A stretch of 64,000 bases of DNA from Muraenolepis orangiensis (taxonomy: Eukaryota > Chordata > Actinopteri > Gadiformes > Muraenolepididae): contig CM050999.1 in NCBI GenBank assembly GCA_027704905.1, positions 4,697,951 through 4,761,950 on the forward strand, read 5' to 3'. The translations under genes were made by a program, and so were the position numbers. Below the pieces are notes generated by a model, which was given only the letters and a program-made list of their open reading frames with translations, had not been told where the DNA came from and did no database searches. Of this stretch, positions 29,130-39,565 are shown one piece after another; positions within the stretch are counted from its first letter, which is position 1, and the number at the start of each line of letters is the position of its first letter.

Positions 29130-30680
29130 TCGAACTCCCACTTTGACACACGTCTCCTGTGGTCCAAGGAGGCGCTACCGGTGTGCGTGTTAGTGGACTC
29201 GGGGCCGATGCGAGTTTTATCGACGCCTCCCTAGTCGCACAGGCCGGTATCCCCACCGAGCTCCTGCAGCCACCACTCGATGTGAACGCACTGGACGGCA
29301 AGCCTCTGGCCAGGATCACCCACCGGACTGTACCCCTCACTTTGGTGCTGTCATGGAATCATAGGGAGAGTATCCGCTTCCATGTGATCCCCTCGCCCCA
29401 CACCCCAGTGGTATTGGGTCGGCCGTGGCTGGCGACTCACAACCCACACATCAACTGGTCCTCAGGTTCCGTGATCAGCTGGAGTGTGTTCTGCCATTCC
29501 CACTGCCTCCGGTCCGCCCTAGCCAAAGCAATTCCCCCACCGGTCCGGTTCCGAGCCCTCCTGATCTCTCCTCCATCCTCCAAGTTTACCACGATATCGG
29601 GGAGGTGATCAGCAAGCAACGGGCCCTTTCTCTACCCCCCCCACAGACCTTACGACTGCGCCATCGACCTCCTTCCCGGCGCCCCTCTGCCGGTCAGTCG
29701 CCTCTACAACCTTTCCCGGCCGGAAAGGGAGACGATGGAGACCTACATTCATGACTCTCTGGCAGCGGAGCTGATCAGACCCTCTTCGTCGCCCGTCGGC
29801 TCGGGGGGGGGGTTTTGTCCAGAAGAAGGATCACACCCTACGGCCGTGTATCGATTTCCGAGGCTTAAACAGCATTACAGTACAAGTACCCCCTGCCACT
29901 CATAGACCCAGCATTTGAGCCGATGCACCACGCAGCGGTGTTTTCCAAACTAGACCTGCGCAACGCCTACCATCTCGTCCGGATTTGGGAGGGTGACGAG
30001 TGGAAGACGGCTTTTAACACTGCTCTGGGTCATTTTGAGTACTTGGTCATGCCCTTCGGTCTCACTAACGCCCCAGCAATTTTCCAAGCACTGGTGAATG
30101 ACGTCCTCCGTGACATGCTCAACCAGTTGGTTTTTGTTTACCTGGATGACATTTTGACCGGCACGTCCGGTTGGTGCTCCAGCAGATACTGGAGAATAAG
30201 CTATTTGTGAAGGCAGAGAAGTGCGAGTTTCATGTGGAGTCGGTGGCCTTCCTAGGCTACATCATTGAGCCGGGACAGGTATGTTCAGACCCAGCCAAGA
30301 TCCAAGCGGTGGCTGAGTGGCCGACACCTACCTCCCGGAAACAGCTCCAGCGGTTCCTTGGCTTCGCCAACTTCTACCGGAGGTTCGTCCGGGACTTCAG
30401 CAGCGTCACAGCCCCGCTTACCCGGCTCACCTCCACCCTCTCTCCGTTCTCCTGGCCCCCCGAGGTGGGTGCGGCCTTCGCTGACCTCAAGCGTCCAGGC
30501 ATCCAGACCCTTCAAACCAGTTTGTGGTGGAGGTGGACGCATCTGACTCCGGCGTTGGGGCCGTCCTGTCCCAACGATCCTCTGGGTACCAGAAGTCTCA
30601 TCCATGTGCATTCTTCTCCAAACGGCTCTCACCCGCGGAGCGGAACAACGATGTGGGGAATCGGGAAATCCTGACGGTGG
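29130..30680 (+). pseudogene. Gypsy protease, reverse transcriptase and start of RNase H, frame-broken
   Basis: The protease active site LVDSG is in one frame and GADASFIDASLV in the next, separated by one lost base near 29205. The end of the protease reads VVLGRPWLATHNPHINW. RT pieces are 29923-30210 with FSKLDLRNAYHLVRIWEGDE, VMPFGLTNAPAIFQALVNDV and the catalytic YLDDIL at 30139. The next piece, at 30171 onward, has FLGYIIEPGQ and QLQRFLGFANFYRRFVRDFS. RNase H (VEVDASDSGVGAVLSQRSSG, NDVGNREILTVV) stops at the LINE insertion at 30681. The reading frame is broken at several places, so no enzyme can be made. Confidence 0.83.
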
Positions 30681-31770
30681 TCAAGTCAAGTCAAGTTTAT
30701 TGTCACTTCACAGTTTACACAAAAATAAAGTAGTGAGTGAAAATCTTATGTGCAATACCCGACGACAGACAGCAAAATAAGATCAAATAAAAACAGAATA
30801 GAATAAAATAAGTAAAAAAATACAAAACTGTATAAAGTTAAATATATAAAAGTAAAAATGCAATTTATAAAATGCAATATATCAGCACAGTAAAAGAGCA
30901 ATACGTATATATATAAATCAATGTAATAAATATACATTGTTATATGCTATACGCCCTTGTTCAGCAGCCTGATGGCCTGACTGTGGAAGCTATCTCTAAG
31001 CCTATTTGTACGGCACTTGATACTGCGGTATCGCCTGCCTGACGGTAAAAGTGAATACAGTTCGTGGCTGGGGTGGGCATTGTCTTTTATGATGCGTTTG
31101 GCCTTGGCCACGCAACACTGGTTGTATATATCCAGGAGGGAGGGGAGCTCACCTCCAACGATATACTGGGCCGTCTGCACCACCCTCTGAAGCATTCTGC
31201 GCTCGAGTGCGGTGCATTTCCCGTACCAGGCGGTGATACATCCTGTAAGAACACTCTCCCGGATTGTCCCGGTGTACAATGTTCTCAGGATGCGGGAGCC
31301 CATGCTGAATTTCCTCAGACGCCTGAGGAAATACAGGCGTTGTTGGGCCCTTTTCACCACGTGTGTAGTGTGTGTGGACCATGTGAGGTCCTCGGAGATG
31401 CACACCGAGGAACTTGGCGCTGCTGATCCCCTCTACTGCAACACCGTCGATAGAGATAGGGCTGTGCTCTCCTCTCTGCTTCGTGTAGTCCACGATCATC
31501 TCCTTGGTCTTCTTGACGTTGAGGGCGAGGCTGTTCTCCTGGCACCACTGCTCCAGCGATCCAACCTCCTGTAGGCTGTCTCGTCATCGCCGGCGATCAG
31601 GCCCATCACTGTCGTGTAGTCAGCAAACTTGACGATGACGTTGGAGCTGTGCATAGCCATGCAGTCGTGGGTGTAGAGGGAGTAGAAGAAAGGGCTCAGC
31701 ACGCATCCAGGGGGGGATCCCGTGTTGAGGGTCATTGGCTCTGAGGTGGTCCTGCCCATCCTCACCACCT
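30681..31770 (-). mobile_element. L2/CR1-type LINE nested in the Gypsy RNase H
   Basis: The minus strand encodes CVLSPFFYSLYTHDCMAMHS, KFADYTTVMGLIAGDDETAY (catalytic FADD changed to FADY), ISEDLTWSTHTTHVVKRAQQ, RLYFLRRLRKFSMGSRILRT and LLPSGRRYRSIKCRTNRLRD. The TCAAGTCAAGTCAAG tail is at 30681-30695. It belongs to the same family as 13770-17361 and shows the uninterrupted form of that copy's broken joint. It is 5'-truncated at 31770. Confidence 0.85.
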
Positions 31771-31778
31771 AGGTCCTA

Positions 31779-31956
31779 GGGCGGCAGTATAGCTCAGGAG
31801 GTAGAGCGGTCGCCTCACAACCGGAAGGTTGCTGGTTCGATCCCCGCTGCCTCCTCCTTGCAAAAGCTGTCGAGGTGTCCTTGAGCAAGACCCCCTAACC
31901 CTAACTGCTCCTGACGTGCTGGCTGTCTCCTTGCATGGCTGACTCCGCCGTTGGTG
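31779..31956 (+). mobile_element. tRNA-derived SINE
   Basis: The head GCGGCAGTATAGCTCAGGAG, GTAGAGC holds an A-box-like TAGCTCAGGAGG. GGTTCGATCCC at about 31832 is a B box, the two-part RNA polymerase III promoter of tRNA genes. The body CCTTGAGCAAGACCCCCTAA, CTGCTCCTGACGTGCTGGCT and CCTTGCATGGCTGAC is common in fish tRNA-type SINEs. It sits between the nested LINE and the resumption of Gypsy RNase H (ARRLNSQQAR). It is not a functional tRNA gene. Confidence 0.8.
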
Positions 31957-31958
31957 GA

Positions 31959-32838
31959 GCCAGAAGGCTCAACTCCCAACAAGCGCGAAGGGCATTGTTC
32001 AACTTGGGATGTTCAACTTCACCCTCACCTACCGTCCCGGCTGTCGCAACATCAAGCCAGATTCTCTCTCTCGCCAGTGGGATGGCGAGAGGGACCTCTC
32101 CGAGCCTGAGACCATTCTCCCTCCGGTCTGCATAGTGGGGGCAGTCACTTGGGAGATAGAGAGGCTCGTCCGGGAGGCCCAGCGTCCAGACCCGGGTAAC
32201 GGCCCTGCTAAATGTATGTTTGTGCCCGACTCAGCTAGGTCCCAGGTTCTCCAGTGGGCCCATTCCTCTAAGCTCACCTGCCACCAGCCCCTCCTATTAC
32301 CCACCCAGGAGGAGGAAGTGGCGGTGCCGTCGGTACAGGCCCACCTCCAGCGCTGCCGCTGGATATAGAGGACCGCTCATGCTGCTCTCCTCTGCACGGC
32401 CGCCCGGAATCAGCGCCTGGCGGATCGCCGGAGGGTCCCTGCGCCCACCTACCGACCTGGGCAGAAGGTGTGACTCTCCTCCCGGGACCTGCCACTACAG
32501 GTCCAGTCCCGGAAGTTGGCACCCCGGTGCCCGGTGTTGTCAACCCGGTCTCGGTAAGGCTAAAATTGCCCCCGGCCCTGAAGGTGCACCCCACGTTCCA
32601 TGTGTCCCTGCTCAAAGTCTCCTCCAGTCCGGTATGTCCCCCCACCGAATCCCCTCCACCCCCCCGAATCATCAATGACCACCCTGCCTACACGGTGAAG
32701 AAGACCCTGGACATTCGCCGCCGGGGCCGGGGATTCCAGTATTTGGTCGACTGGGAGGGATACGGTCCAGAAGAGCGGAGTTGGCTCCCGCGCCGGAACA
32801 TCCTGGATCCTCAACGGGCGCCAGGAGGCGCCCGTTGA
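31959..32838 (+). pseudogene. Gypsy RNase H end, integrase remnant and chromodomain
   Basis: It resumes with ARRLNSQQARRAL and MFNFTLTYRPGCRNIKPDSL of RNase H, then the integrase zinc-binding part (FVPDSARSQVLQWAHSSKL). The DDE core is missing: CHQP passes into frame-broken RNQRLADRRRVPAPTYRPGQ. The end (about 32685-32820) is a clear chromodomain: AYTVKKTLDIRRRGRGFQYL, VDWEGYGPEERSWLPRRN and ILDPQ. Chromodomains in this Gypsy branch are thought to direct insertion to modified histones. A GGTGGGGG polypurine tract precedes the right LTR. Confidence 0.83.
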
Positions 32839-32849
32839 GGTGGGGGTAC

Positions 32850-33273
32850 TGTCACGGTTACGGTGGGTGACGAGGCGCGGGCTTTGGTGGCGCACCCACG
32901 CACCTTTTGCAAGGCAATTATGATTAGGTTAATCACCTCACCTGGGGGTATATATACCCTGGCGTCTCTTTACTTTGTTGCTAGATCGTACGTTTTACTC
33001 CCTGGATGACACCGTACCAGCCTTCCGGTAATTATACTTACCTGTCTACTACCTGTCGCTACTTCGACCTCCCGGTATCCAGACCTCGCCCGTCCCGGAC
33101 CATTCGCCTGTCTACTACCGGTCGGTACTCCGCTGATCGACTTCCCGGTATCCAGGCCCCTGGCCTGTCCCCGATCACTCTTTGGTTGTATTTACTTTAA
33201 TAAAACCTCCCGTTATCCATCAAATGGTCTTTGGTCTGTGTTCTGGGTCCTACCAACACAACTCGTTGTAACA
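32850..33273 (+). mobile_element. Right LTR of the VWA5A-intron Gypsy element
   Basis: 424 bp, TGTCACGG to GTTGTAACA. TATATATA at 32949 and AATAAA at 33199-33204. It is followed by the target duplication CATGT and the native intron. Confidence 0.88.
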
Positions 33274-33320
33274 CATGTGAATACAGACTATGTCCCAAAC
33301 CACACTAGACAACCACTCAC

Positions 33321-33502
33321 CGACTCAGGCTTTGAGCTCTCAACTTCCTGGAGGGTCTTTCCCAGTGCGGTGGCCAGAGGTGACTCCAGCAGCCAGGAGC
33401 CAGAGGCCCTCTGGAGGGAGACCAGCTGTAGCATGGGGTCCTTGGGAGCCTGGCTAGGCTCATCTGCAGACTCAAAGGAAGCGCAATCCATTTCCACTTG
33501 AG
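33321..33502 (-). CDS. vwa5a: VWA5A-like exon upstream of the Gypsy-bearing intron
   Basis: 182 bp on the minus strand. Acceptor TTTCTTTAG ends at 33503 and donor TCG|GTGAGTGG at 33320. It reads QVEMDCASFESADEPSQAPK, then DPMLQLVSLQRASGSWLLES and PLATALGKTLQEVESSKPES. The family has PxLQLxSLQKAxGSW...LA..LGK at this place. The exon begins with two bases of a codon. That complements the one-base overhang of the + strand exon ending at 1470. It ends in phase 0 and joins VSPEVWATVL of the next exon. Confidence 0.88.
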
Positions 33503-34663
33503 CTAAAGAAACAGGATAAAACACAACCATACATATTCTGAATAATACTAATAATTACAACCAAAAAACGATTGGACCCACGTTTTTAAATTTAAGTTTA
33601 ATTTAAAACAATTGGTTTTAAAATAACCATTGGTTATTAGAGCAGCGGTTCACAGCCCAAAGCAAAAGCTGATACACACACTGCTAACCACACACAACCT
33701 AACACACACACCGCCAACCACACACAACTTCACACACACACCGCCAACCACACACACCGCCAACCACACACAACCTCACACACACACTGCCAATCACACA
33801 CAACACCAACCACACACAACACCAACCACACACATTGCCTACTACACACAACCTCACACACACACCAACCACACACAACACCATCCCATTCAGTTCTTAA
33901 ATGAGACATCCCTAGAGCATCTATCTCTTTTGTTTGTCATTTGGGTTTGTAGTTTATTTTGAATTTGATTTGTGAAGTTTTTGGGAATCTTTCACTTTAC
34001 AGAGAAATCGATGGAGTTGGACCTTATGGGTCCAAGAGGCTTGTTCAGCATGTGACATAAGGACTGTATACCAATTTGAGACATTTCTGTCCATCAGGGG
34101 GGCGGCCTAATTGTTTGATTTGAATTGAATTATAGTGACCCCTAGTGGCCAAGTGTTCCGGGGATACAAATATGTGCGACAAATTTGATTGAAGTTGTGA
34201 CTGGTCAAATTTGAGATATTGGCATTTATGTATGGATTTTGGCCCCCTATGAGCAAAGTGGTGCCTAAACACTAACTAAAATGTATCCTGTACATACTGT
34301 ATATGTGTGACTCATTTAAAAACGTTAACCACTAACAGGCTGAGATATGTGATATGCGCATTTGAAAATAAAAACACTAAGAAGAATCCACACACAAACC
34401 GTTCTCCACAGATACTCTGTGAATACCTCATTAAAAAAGATAAGGGAAGCATTAACCTGCTGAGAATTTCTTTGAAGCCCGACCTGAAAATATAGAAATA
34501 TTCTTCTTCTTACGTGTTCCTTGAGCAGAAACAAATGTATATTGTACATAAAAGTCAGATGAATTTGTAATAGAAATACAAGATTCAACTGTAAATCTAC
34601 TGTTGATTTGAAGTGGTATCTTGTTAGGGTCAATTACGGCTCCTGTTCACATAGCGTCTATTG
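33503..34663. other. VWA5A-like intron with CA-rich tandem repeat, no exon seen
   Basis: 33670-33886 is an irregular CACACA(C/A)CCGCCAACCACA-type repeat. Beyond it 34060-34280 carries repeat-like fish DNA with CTAGTGGCC and GACCCCTAGTGGCCA words. I found no further VWA5A exon in this interval. Confidence 0.6.
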
Positions 34664-35100
34664 AAATCATTTACAATGAGTAGCAGTCTTTATACGGTCG
34701 TATATACAGTATATGGTTGAATATATAGGTAGAAACACAATCATATATATATACAGGAATATATACCACCATATATATTTCCCGTATATACCTAAGACTA
34801 CCTATATATATATGGTCATATATATATATGGTCTTATATGGTAGTATTTTTCTTCCAGAGTGTCTCTCCTCTTGTGTGAAATCATGAAGTGTTTCCGTTG
34901 CTACGGTGGCTTTTTCCCAGCCACCCAATCACAGATTATGTCAACGCGTCTAATGCAATCATTTCCAATGAGTAGCAGTCTTTATACGGTCGTATATACA
35001 ATATATGGTTGAATATATAGGTATATATACAATCATATATATATATACCGTATATATACAGTCAAAAACCTATATATATATATATAAACGGTAATACATA
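34664..35100. repeat. AT-rich palindromic repeat, two direct copies
   Basis: CAATGAGTAGCAGTCTTTAT followed by ACGGTCGTATATACA(G/A)T occurs at about 34674 and again at 34966, each followed by about 90 bp of ATATATAGGTAT-type short palindromes. The second copy begins the 467-bp arm shared with block A. Confidence 0.75.
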
Positions 35101-35412
35101 TCAGTAATGGCAGGTTGGATTGTTTACTTACATGCTTTGTAAAACATCAAGTTGCCTGCATTGGATGACGTGGACAGGCTACAACTTGCCACCCTTCGTG
35201 CACACATTTTCATTGGTACTAATAATGCCCTTGGTGGTCCGGCACACCTTACCATTGAGTCCATCATCATCAACCCTTGGGAGGACAAAGAGGAATTGGT
35301 TCATCAGTCTGTCGTGTCAGAGTTATCCAGATGGCTTCTCAATTCACTCCTATCTAACCCACAGCTGTCTGACCAAATATGGACAGACCTCTAAAGACAG
35401 ATAGACAGACAG
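34946..35412. repeat. Inverted-repeat arm, partner of 1754-2217
   Basis: 467 bp, the reverse complement of the right end of block A. It starts GCGTCTAATGCAATC and ends at the N gap with GATAGACAGACAG. Outside the cassette at about 35215-35276 I see one substitution. Inside it about 17 of 57 aligned bases differ, plus a 3-bp insertion. Confidence 0.93.
35152..35394 (+). other. Unrecognised open frame, partner of 1772-2011
   Basis: 80 codons, PALDDVDRLQLATLRAHIFI, a variable centre (GTNNALGGPAHLTIESIII), then NPWEDKEELVHQSVV and SDQIWTDL. It lies antisense to the VWA5A-like gene. No family assigned. Open in both copies in spite of dense central changes. Confidence 0.3.
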
Positions 35413-36412
35413 NNNNNNNNNNNNNNNNNNNNNNNNNNNNNNNNNNNNNNNNNNNNNNNNNNNNNNNNNNNNNNNNNNNNNNNNNNNNNNNNNNNNNNNN
35501 NNNNNNNNNNNNNNNNNNNNNNNNNNNNNNNNNNNNNNNNNNNNNNNNNNNNNNNNNNNNNNNNNNNNNNNNNNNNNNNNNNNNNNNNNNNNNNNNNNNN
35601 NNNNNNNNNNNNNNNNNNNNNNNNNNNNNNNNNNNNNNNNNNNNNNNNNNNNNNNNNNNNNNNNNNNNNNNNNNNNNNNNNNNNNNNNNNNNNNNNNNNN
35701 NNNNNNNNNNNNNNNNNNNNNNNNNNNNNNNNNNNNNNNNNNNNNNNNNNNNNNNNNNNNNNNNNNNNNNNNNNNNNNNNNNNNNNNNNNNNNNNNNNNN
35801 NNNNNNNNNNNNNNNNNNNNNNNNNNNNNNNNNNNNNNNNNNNNNNNNNNNNNNNNNNNNNNNNNNNNNNNNNNNNNNNNNNNNNNNNNNNNNNNNNNNN
35901 NNNNNNNNNNNNNNNNNNNNNNNNNNNNNNNNNNNNNNNNNNNNNNNNNNNNNNNNNNNNNNNNNNNNNNNNNNNNNNNNNNNNNNNNNNNNNNNNNNNN
36001 NNNNNNNNNNNNNNNNNNNNNNNNNNNNNNNNNNNNNNNNNNNNNNNNNNNNNNNNNNNNNNNNNNNNNNNNNNNNNNNNNNNNNNNNNNNNNNNNNNNN
36101 NNNNNNNNNNNNNNNNNNNNNNNNNNNNNNNNNNNNNNNNNNNNNNNNNNNNNNNNNNNNNNNNNNNNNNNNNNNNNNNNNNNNNNNNNNNNNNNNNNNN
36201 NNNNNNNNNNNNNNNNNNNNNNNNNNNNNNNNNNNNNNNNNNNNNNNNNNNNNNNNNNNNNNNNNNNNNNNNNNNNNNNNNNNNNNNNNNNNNNNNNNNN
36301 NNNNNNNNNNNNNNNNNNNNNNNNNNNNNNNNNNNNNNNNNNNNNNNNNNNNNNNNNNNNNNNNNNNNNNNNNNNNNNNNNNNNNNNNNNNNNNNNNNNN
36401 NNNNNNNNNNNN
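35413..36412. other. Assembly gap, exactly 1,000 N
   Basis: It interrupts a TCTA/TCTG repeat on the left and the internal repeat array of the LTR element on the right. Its length is probably nominal. Confidence 0.98.
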
Positions 36413-36798
36413 GACGCCGCGCCGTACCCGCCCGACGACGTCACGCAACCCCCGTCTGCTGACGCCGCGCCGTATCCGCCCGACGACGTCACGCGGTCCC
36501 CGGCTGTCGACTACAGAGGGGGTTCAGAGCAGACCCTTAGAGGAGACCCCTGGAGGAGGGTCCGGAGGAGACCTCCAGAGAGGACTCCCACCGACCTGGG
36601 CAGAAGGGGTGGCTCTCTTCCCGGGCCCCACCCGCCCACCAAATCTCCTCCACCCCCCGGATCATCGACTGGGACGCAGACGGTCCAGAGGGGCGGGGTT
36701 GGCCCCCGCGCCGCTACAGTCGGGATCTGTTCTTTTCCCTCAACTGCCACCGGGAACACCCCTTCAAGCCGGGTTGGACGCCAGGAGGCGCCCGTTGA
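36413..36798 (+). pseudogene. 3' end of a first tandem copy of the repeat-array LTR element
   Basis: It starts within DAAPYPPDDVTQPPSADAAP units and continues SPAVDYRGGSEQT. A 30-bp deletion relative to the complete copy removes EETPEEVPKE. One C is lost in the CCACCCCCC run (near 36656), shifting the frame away from RIIDWDADG. It ends at GGCGCCCGTTGAG before the polypurine tract and LTR. The left part lies in the gap. Confidence 0.78.
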
Positions 36799-36809
36799 GG
36801 GGGGGGTAC

Positions 36810-37284
36810 TGTCACGGTTACGGTGGTTGGCAGGGGGCGTGGCCTAGCCACGTGCGCTGGTGGCGCACACACTCCTGTCAACAATCACGTTGGTTGGCAG
36901 GGGGCGTGGCCTAGCCACGTGCGCTGGCCACACACACACACACACACACACACCTGGACTCAATTTCCCCCCGTGTCATTTGTTGATCACCTCACCTGGG
37001 GCATATATACGTTGTCTTTCCTTTACCCCAGCGTGAGGTCGTTACTAACTATTCACGTAGTTCTCCCGTCTGGTACCCATCGCCTGCCAACTACCTGCCG
37101 GTACTCCGCACCCGATACCCCCGGTACAGACTCCTTCCCCTGTCCCGGACTACCCGCCGGTACTCCGCGGATCGTCCTCCCTGCGCACCCTTGTGACTGT
37201 GTTTGGTGCAATAAAGCCGTTCGTATCACTCTCCACTTGTCGGCGTCTGCGTTCGGGGTCCAACCCACTCCCTCTCTCGTGACA
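36810..37284 (+). mobile_element. Shared middle LTR of the tandem non-autonomous element
   Basis: 475 bp, TGTCACGG to TCGTGACA. It carries an internal duplication: GGTTGGCAGGGGGCGTGGCC and CTAGCCACGTGCGCTGG appear twice (36824 and 36891). It has a short (CA)n of about 10 repeats, CATATATACG TATA box near 37001, and AATAAA at 37210-37215. It serves as 3' LTR of the partial left copy and 5' LTR of the complete right copy. Confidence 0.87.
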
Positions 37285-37297
37285 GGACCTCACCACC

Positions 37298-38500
37298 ATG
37301 GACCCCGGCAACTGCGACTTGTGGAGGATCACCATACAGACTATGGACGCCCAGGAAAAGGCTAACATAGCGCATATTCGGGCGTGGTTGGCCGCTCCGA
37401 AAGTTCCAATGACTTTCGGTTTTCCTCCTCCGACCGCGCTGCCCCGGCGTGAGGACGCCGCCCTGCTTCCGGCTGACGACGTCGCTCCGCACCCGGCTGA
37501 CGACGTCGCTCCGCACCCGGCGGAGGACGTCGCTCCGCACCCGCTTGAGGACGTCGCTCCGCACCCGCTTGAGGACGTCGCTCCGCATCCGGCGGAGGAC
37601 GTCGCTCCGCATCCGGCGGAGGACGTCGCTCCGCATCCGGCGGAGGACGTCGCTCCGCATCCGGCGGAGGACGTCGCTCCGCATCCGGCGGAGGACGTCG
37701 CTCCGCATCCGGCGGAGGACGTCGCTCCGCACCCGGCGGAGGACGTCAAGCGGCCCCCGTCTGTTGACGCCGCGCCGTACCCGCCTGACGATGTCACGCA
37801 ACCACCGTCTGCTGACGCCACGCCGGATCCGCCCGACGACGTCACGCAACCCCCGTCTGCTGACGCCACGCCGGATCCGCCCGACGACGTCACGCAGCCC
37901 CCGTCTGCTGACGCCGCGCCGGATCCGCCCGACGACGTCACGCAGCCCCCGTCTGCTGACGCCGCGCCGTACCCGCCTGACGACGTCACGCAGCCCCCGT
38001 CTGCGGACGCTACGCCGTACCCGCCCGACGATGTCACGCAGCCTCCGTCTGCTGACGTCACGCAGCCCCCGTCTGCTGACGTCACGCAGCCCCCGTCTGC
38101 TGACGTCACGCAGCCCCCGTCTGCTGACGCCGCGCCGTATCCGCCCGACGACGTCACGCGGTCCCCGGCTGTCGACTATAGAGGGGGTTCAGAGCAGACC
38201 CCTGAGGAGACCCCAGAGGAGGTCCCGAAGGAGACCCTTAGAGGAGACCCCTGGAGGAGGGTCCAGAGGAGACCTCCAGAGAGGACTCCCACCGACCTGG
38301 GCAGAAGGGGTGGCTCTCTTCCCGGGCCCCACCCGCCCACCAAATCTCCTCCACCCCCCCGGATCATCGACTGGGACGCAGACGGTCCAGAGGGGCGGGG
38401 TTGGCCCCCGCGCCGCTACAGTCGGGACCTGTTCTTTTCCCTCAACTGCCACCGGGAACACCCCTTCAAGCCGGGTTGGACGCCAGGAGGCACCCGTTGA
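37298..38500 (+). CDS. 400-codon ORF of non-autonomous Gypsy-like element, repeat-array protein
   Basis: The only ORF of the element starts 13 bp after the LTR. Residues 1-50 (MDPGNCDLWRITIQTMDAQE) are gag-like by position and by the MDPG start shared with the other Gypsy gags here. Residues about 55-140 hold 11 DVAPHPAE-type octads. Residues 145-285 hold nine DVTQPPSA units, several extended with DAAPDPPD. After an acidic segment the C-terminus reads RIIDWDADGPEGRGWPPRRY and HREHPFKPGWTPGGTR, a degraded chromodomain-type end. Protease, RT, RNase H and integrase are absent, so mobility would depend on another element. Antisense frames are also open, a by-product of 24-bp units. Confidence 0.78.
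   Translation: MDPGNCDLWRITIQTMDAQEKANIAHIRAWLAAPKVPMTFGFPPPTALPRREDAALLPADDVAPHPADDVAPHPAEDVAPHPLEDVAPHPLEDVAPHPAEDVAPHPAEDVAPHPAEDVAPHPAEDVAPHPAEDVAPHPAEDVAPHPAEDVKRPPSVDAAPYPPDDVTQPPSADATPDPPDDVTQPPSADATPDPPDDVTQPPSADAAPDPPDDVTQPPSADAAPYPPDDVTQPPSADATPYPPDDVTQPPSADVTQPPSADVTQPPSADVTQPPSADAAPYPPDDVTRSPAVDYRGGSEQTPEETPEEVPKETLRGDPWRRVQRRPPERTPTDLGRRGGSLPGPHPPTKSPPPPRIIDWDADGPEGRGWPPRRYSRDLFFSLNCHREHPFKPGWTPGGTR
37450..38170. repeat. GACGTC-based 24/48-bp tandem array
   Basis: 24-bp units GAGGACGTCGCTCCGCA(C/T)C and CGGCG are followed by 48-bp units starting GACGACGTCACGCAGCCCCC and by 24-bp units CTGACGTCACGCAGCCCCCG. Every unit carries GACGTC. The last type contains the full palindrome TGACGTCA at 38053, 38077 and 38101. 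Confidence 0.9.
38053..38108. promoter_or_regulatory. Cluster of cAMP-response-element-type palindromes
   Basis: Three exact TGACGTCA octamers spaced 24 bp apart, with further CGACGTCA variants upstream. TGACGTCA is the consensus site of CREB/ATF proteins. Block B has the same at 3241, 3265 and 3289. Binding is inference. The sites may simply follow from the repeated coding unit. Confidence 0.35.
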
Positions 38501-38512
38501 GGGGGGGGGTAC

Positions 38513-38992
<480 letters not shown>

Positions 38993-39100
38993 TCTATATC
39001 TCACATGGTCCCTCATATACATATCACATCTATATCTCACATGGTCCCTCATATACATATCACACCTATATCTCACATGGTCCCTCATATACATATCACA
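38993..39100. repeat. 36-bp tandem repeat, three units
   Basis: Same three units as at 3883-3990, directly after the LTR. Confidence 0.9.
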
Positions 39101-39304
39101 TCTACAGCTCAAACGGCTCTGGCATCACCCGTTGAAGCCCAAAGTGAATGATGGCCATAATGACCTGCGCACCTCAACTGACATAAGTGTGTGCACTCTT
39201 TCATATTTAAATCACCAATTCATCATCAATAATAGGATATTGTTAGTTTGTGTTGCAAGTAGATTAATATTGTACAACGATGACAGCCGATAGCCCCCCA
39301 CGCC

Positions 39305-39338
<34 letters not shown>

Positions 39339-39565
39339 CTGCACATATCTCATACCTACTCTATAAGTTATGTTATACCTGTTTTTATACCTAGTAGACT
39401 GTCTTTACATCTTATTTAACCTCTGCACATTACCATGGACTTTACTGTAACATTTACACTCCGGTTAGATGACCAATTTCTTTCTCTGTACTGTACTTGT
39501 GCTCTGAAATGACAATACATTTGAATCTAATATAATATAATATAATCAAATCAAATCAAATTATT
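39101..39565. other. Intergenic, no gene seen
   Basis: Equivalent of 3991-4460, with a slightly shorter (TA)n at 39307-39335. Nothing coding. Confidence 0.7.

Larger units (their letters stand above)
27745..33273 (+). mobile_element. Ty3/Gypsy chromovirus-type element with both LTRs and a CATGT target duplication
   Basis: The left LTR is 27745-28177 and the right LTR 32850-33273, both TGTCA...TAACA. The 5-bp direct repeat CATGT (27740-27744 and 33274-33278) flanks the element. Inside, in order, are gag with a CCHC knuckle, protease DSG, reverse transcriptase with YLDD, RNase H, a remnant of integrase and a C-terminal chromodomain. Gag, protease and pol are frame-broken. RNase H is interrupted by a LINE and a SINE (30681-31956), and the integrase core is deleted. 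It sits antisense in an intron of the VWA5A-like gene. It is inactive, but its LTR promoter and polyadenylation signals remain. Confidence 0.9.

Noticed and set aside
31785..31860. Functional tRNA gene
   Set aside because: A and B boxes are present, but the acceptor stem does not pair, and a SINE body follows directly.
37150..38157. Long minus-strand frames over the GACGTC array (ADGGCVTSSGGYG-type)
   Set aside because: Units are multiples of three bases and GC-rich, so several frames are open. Only the plus frame starts after an LTR and ends in a chromodomain-like tail.
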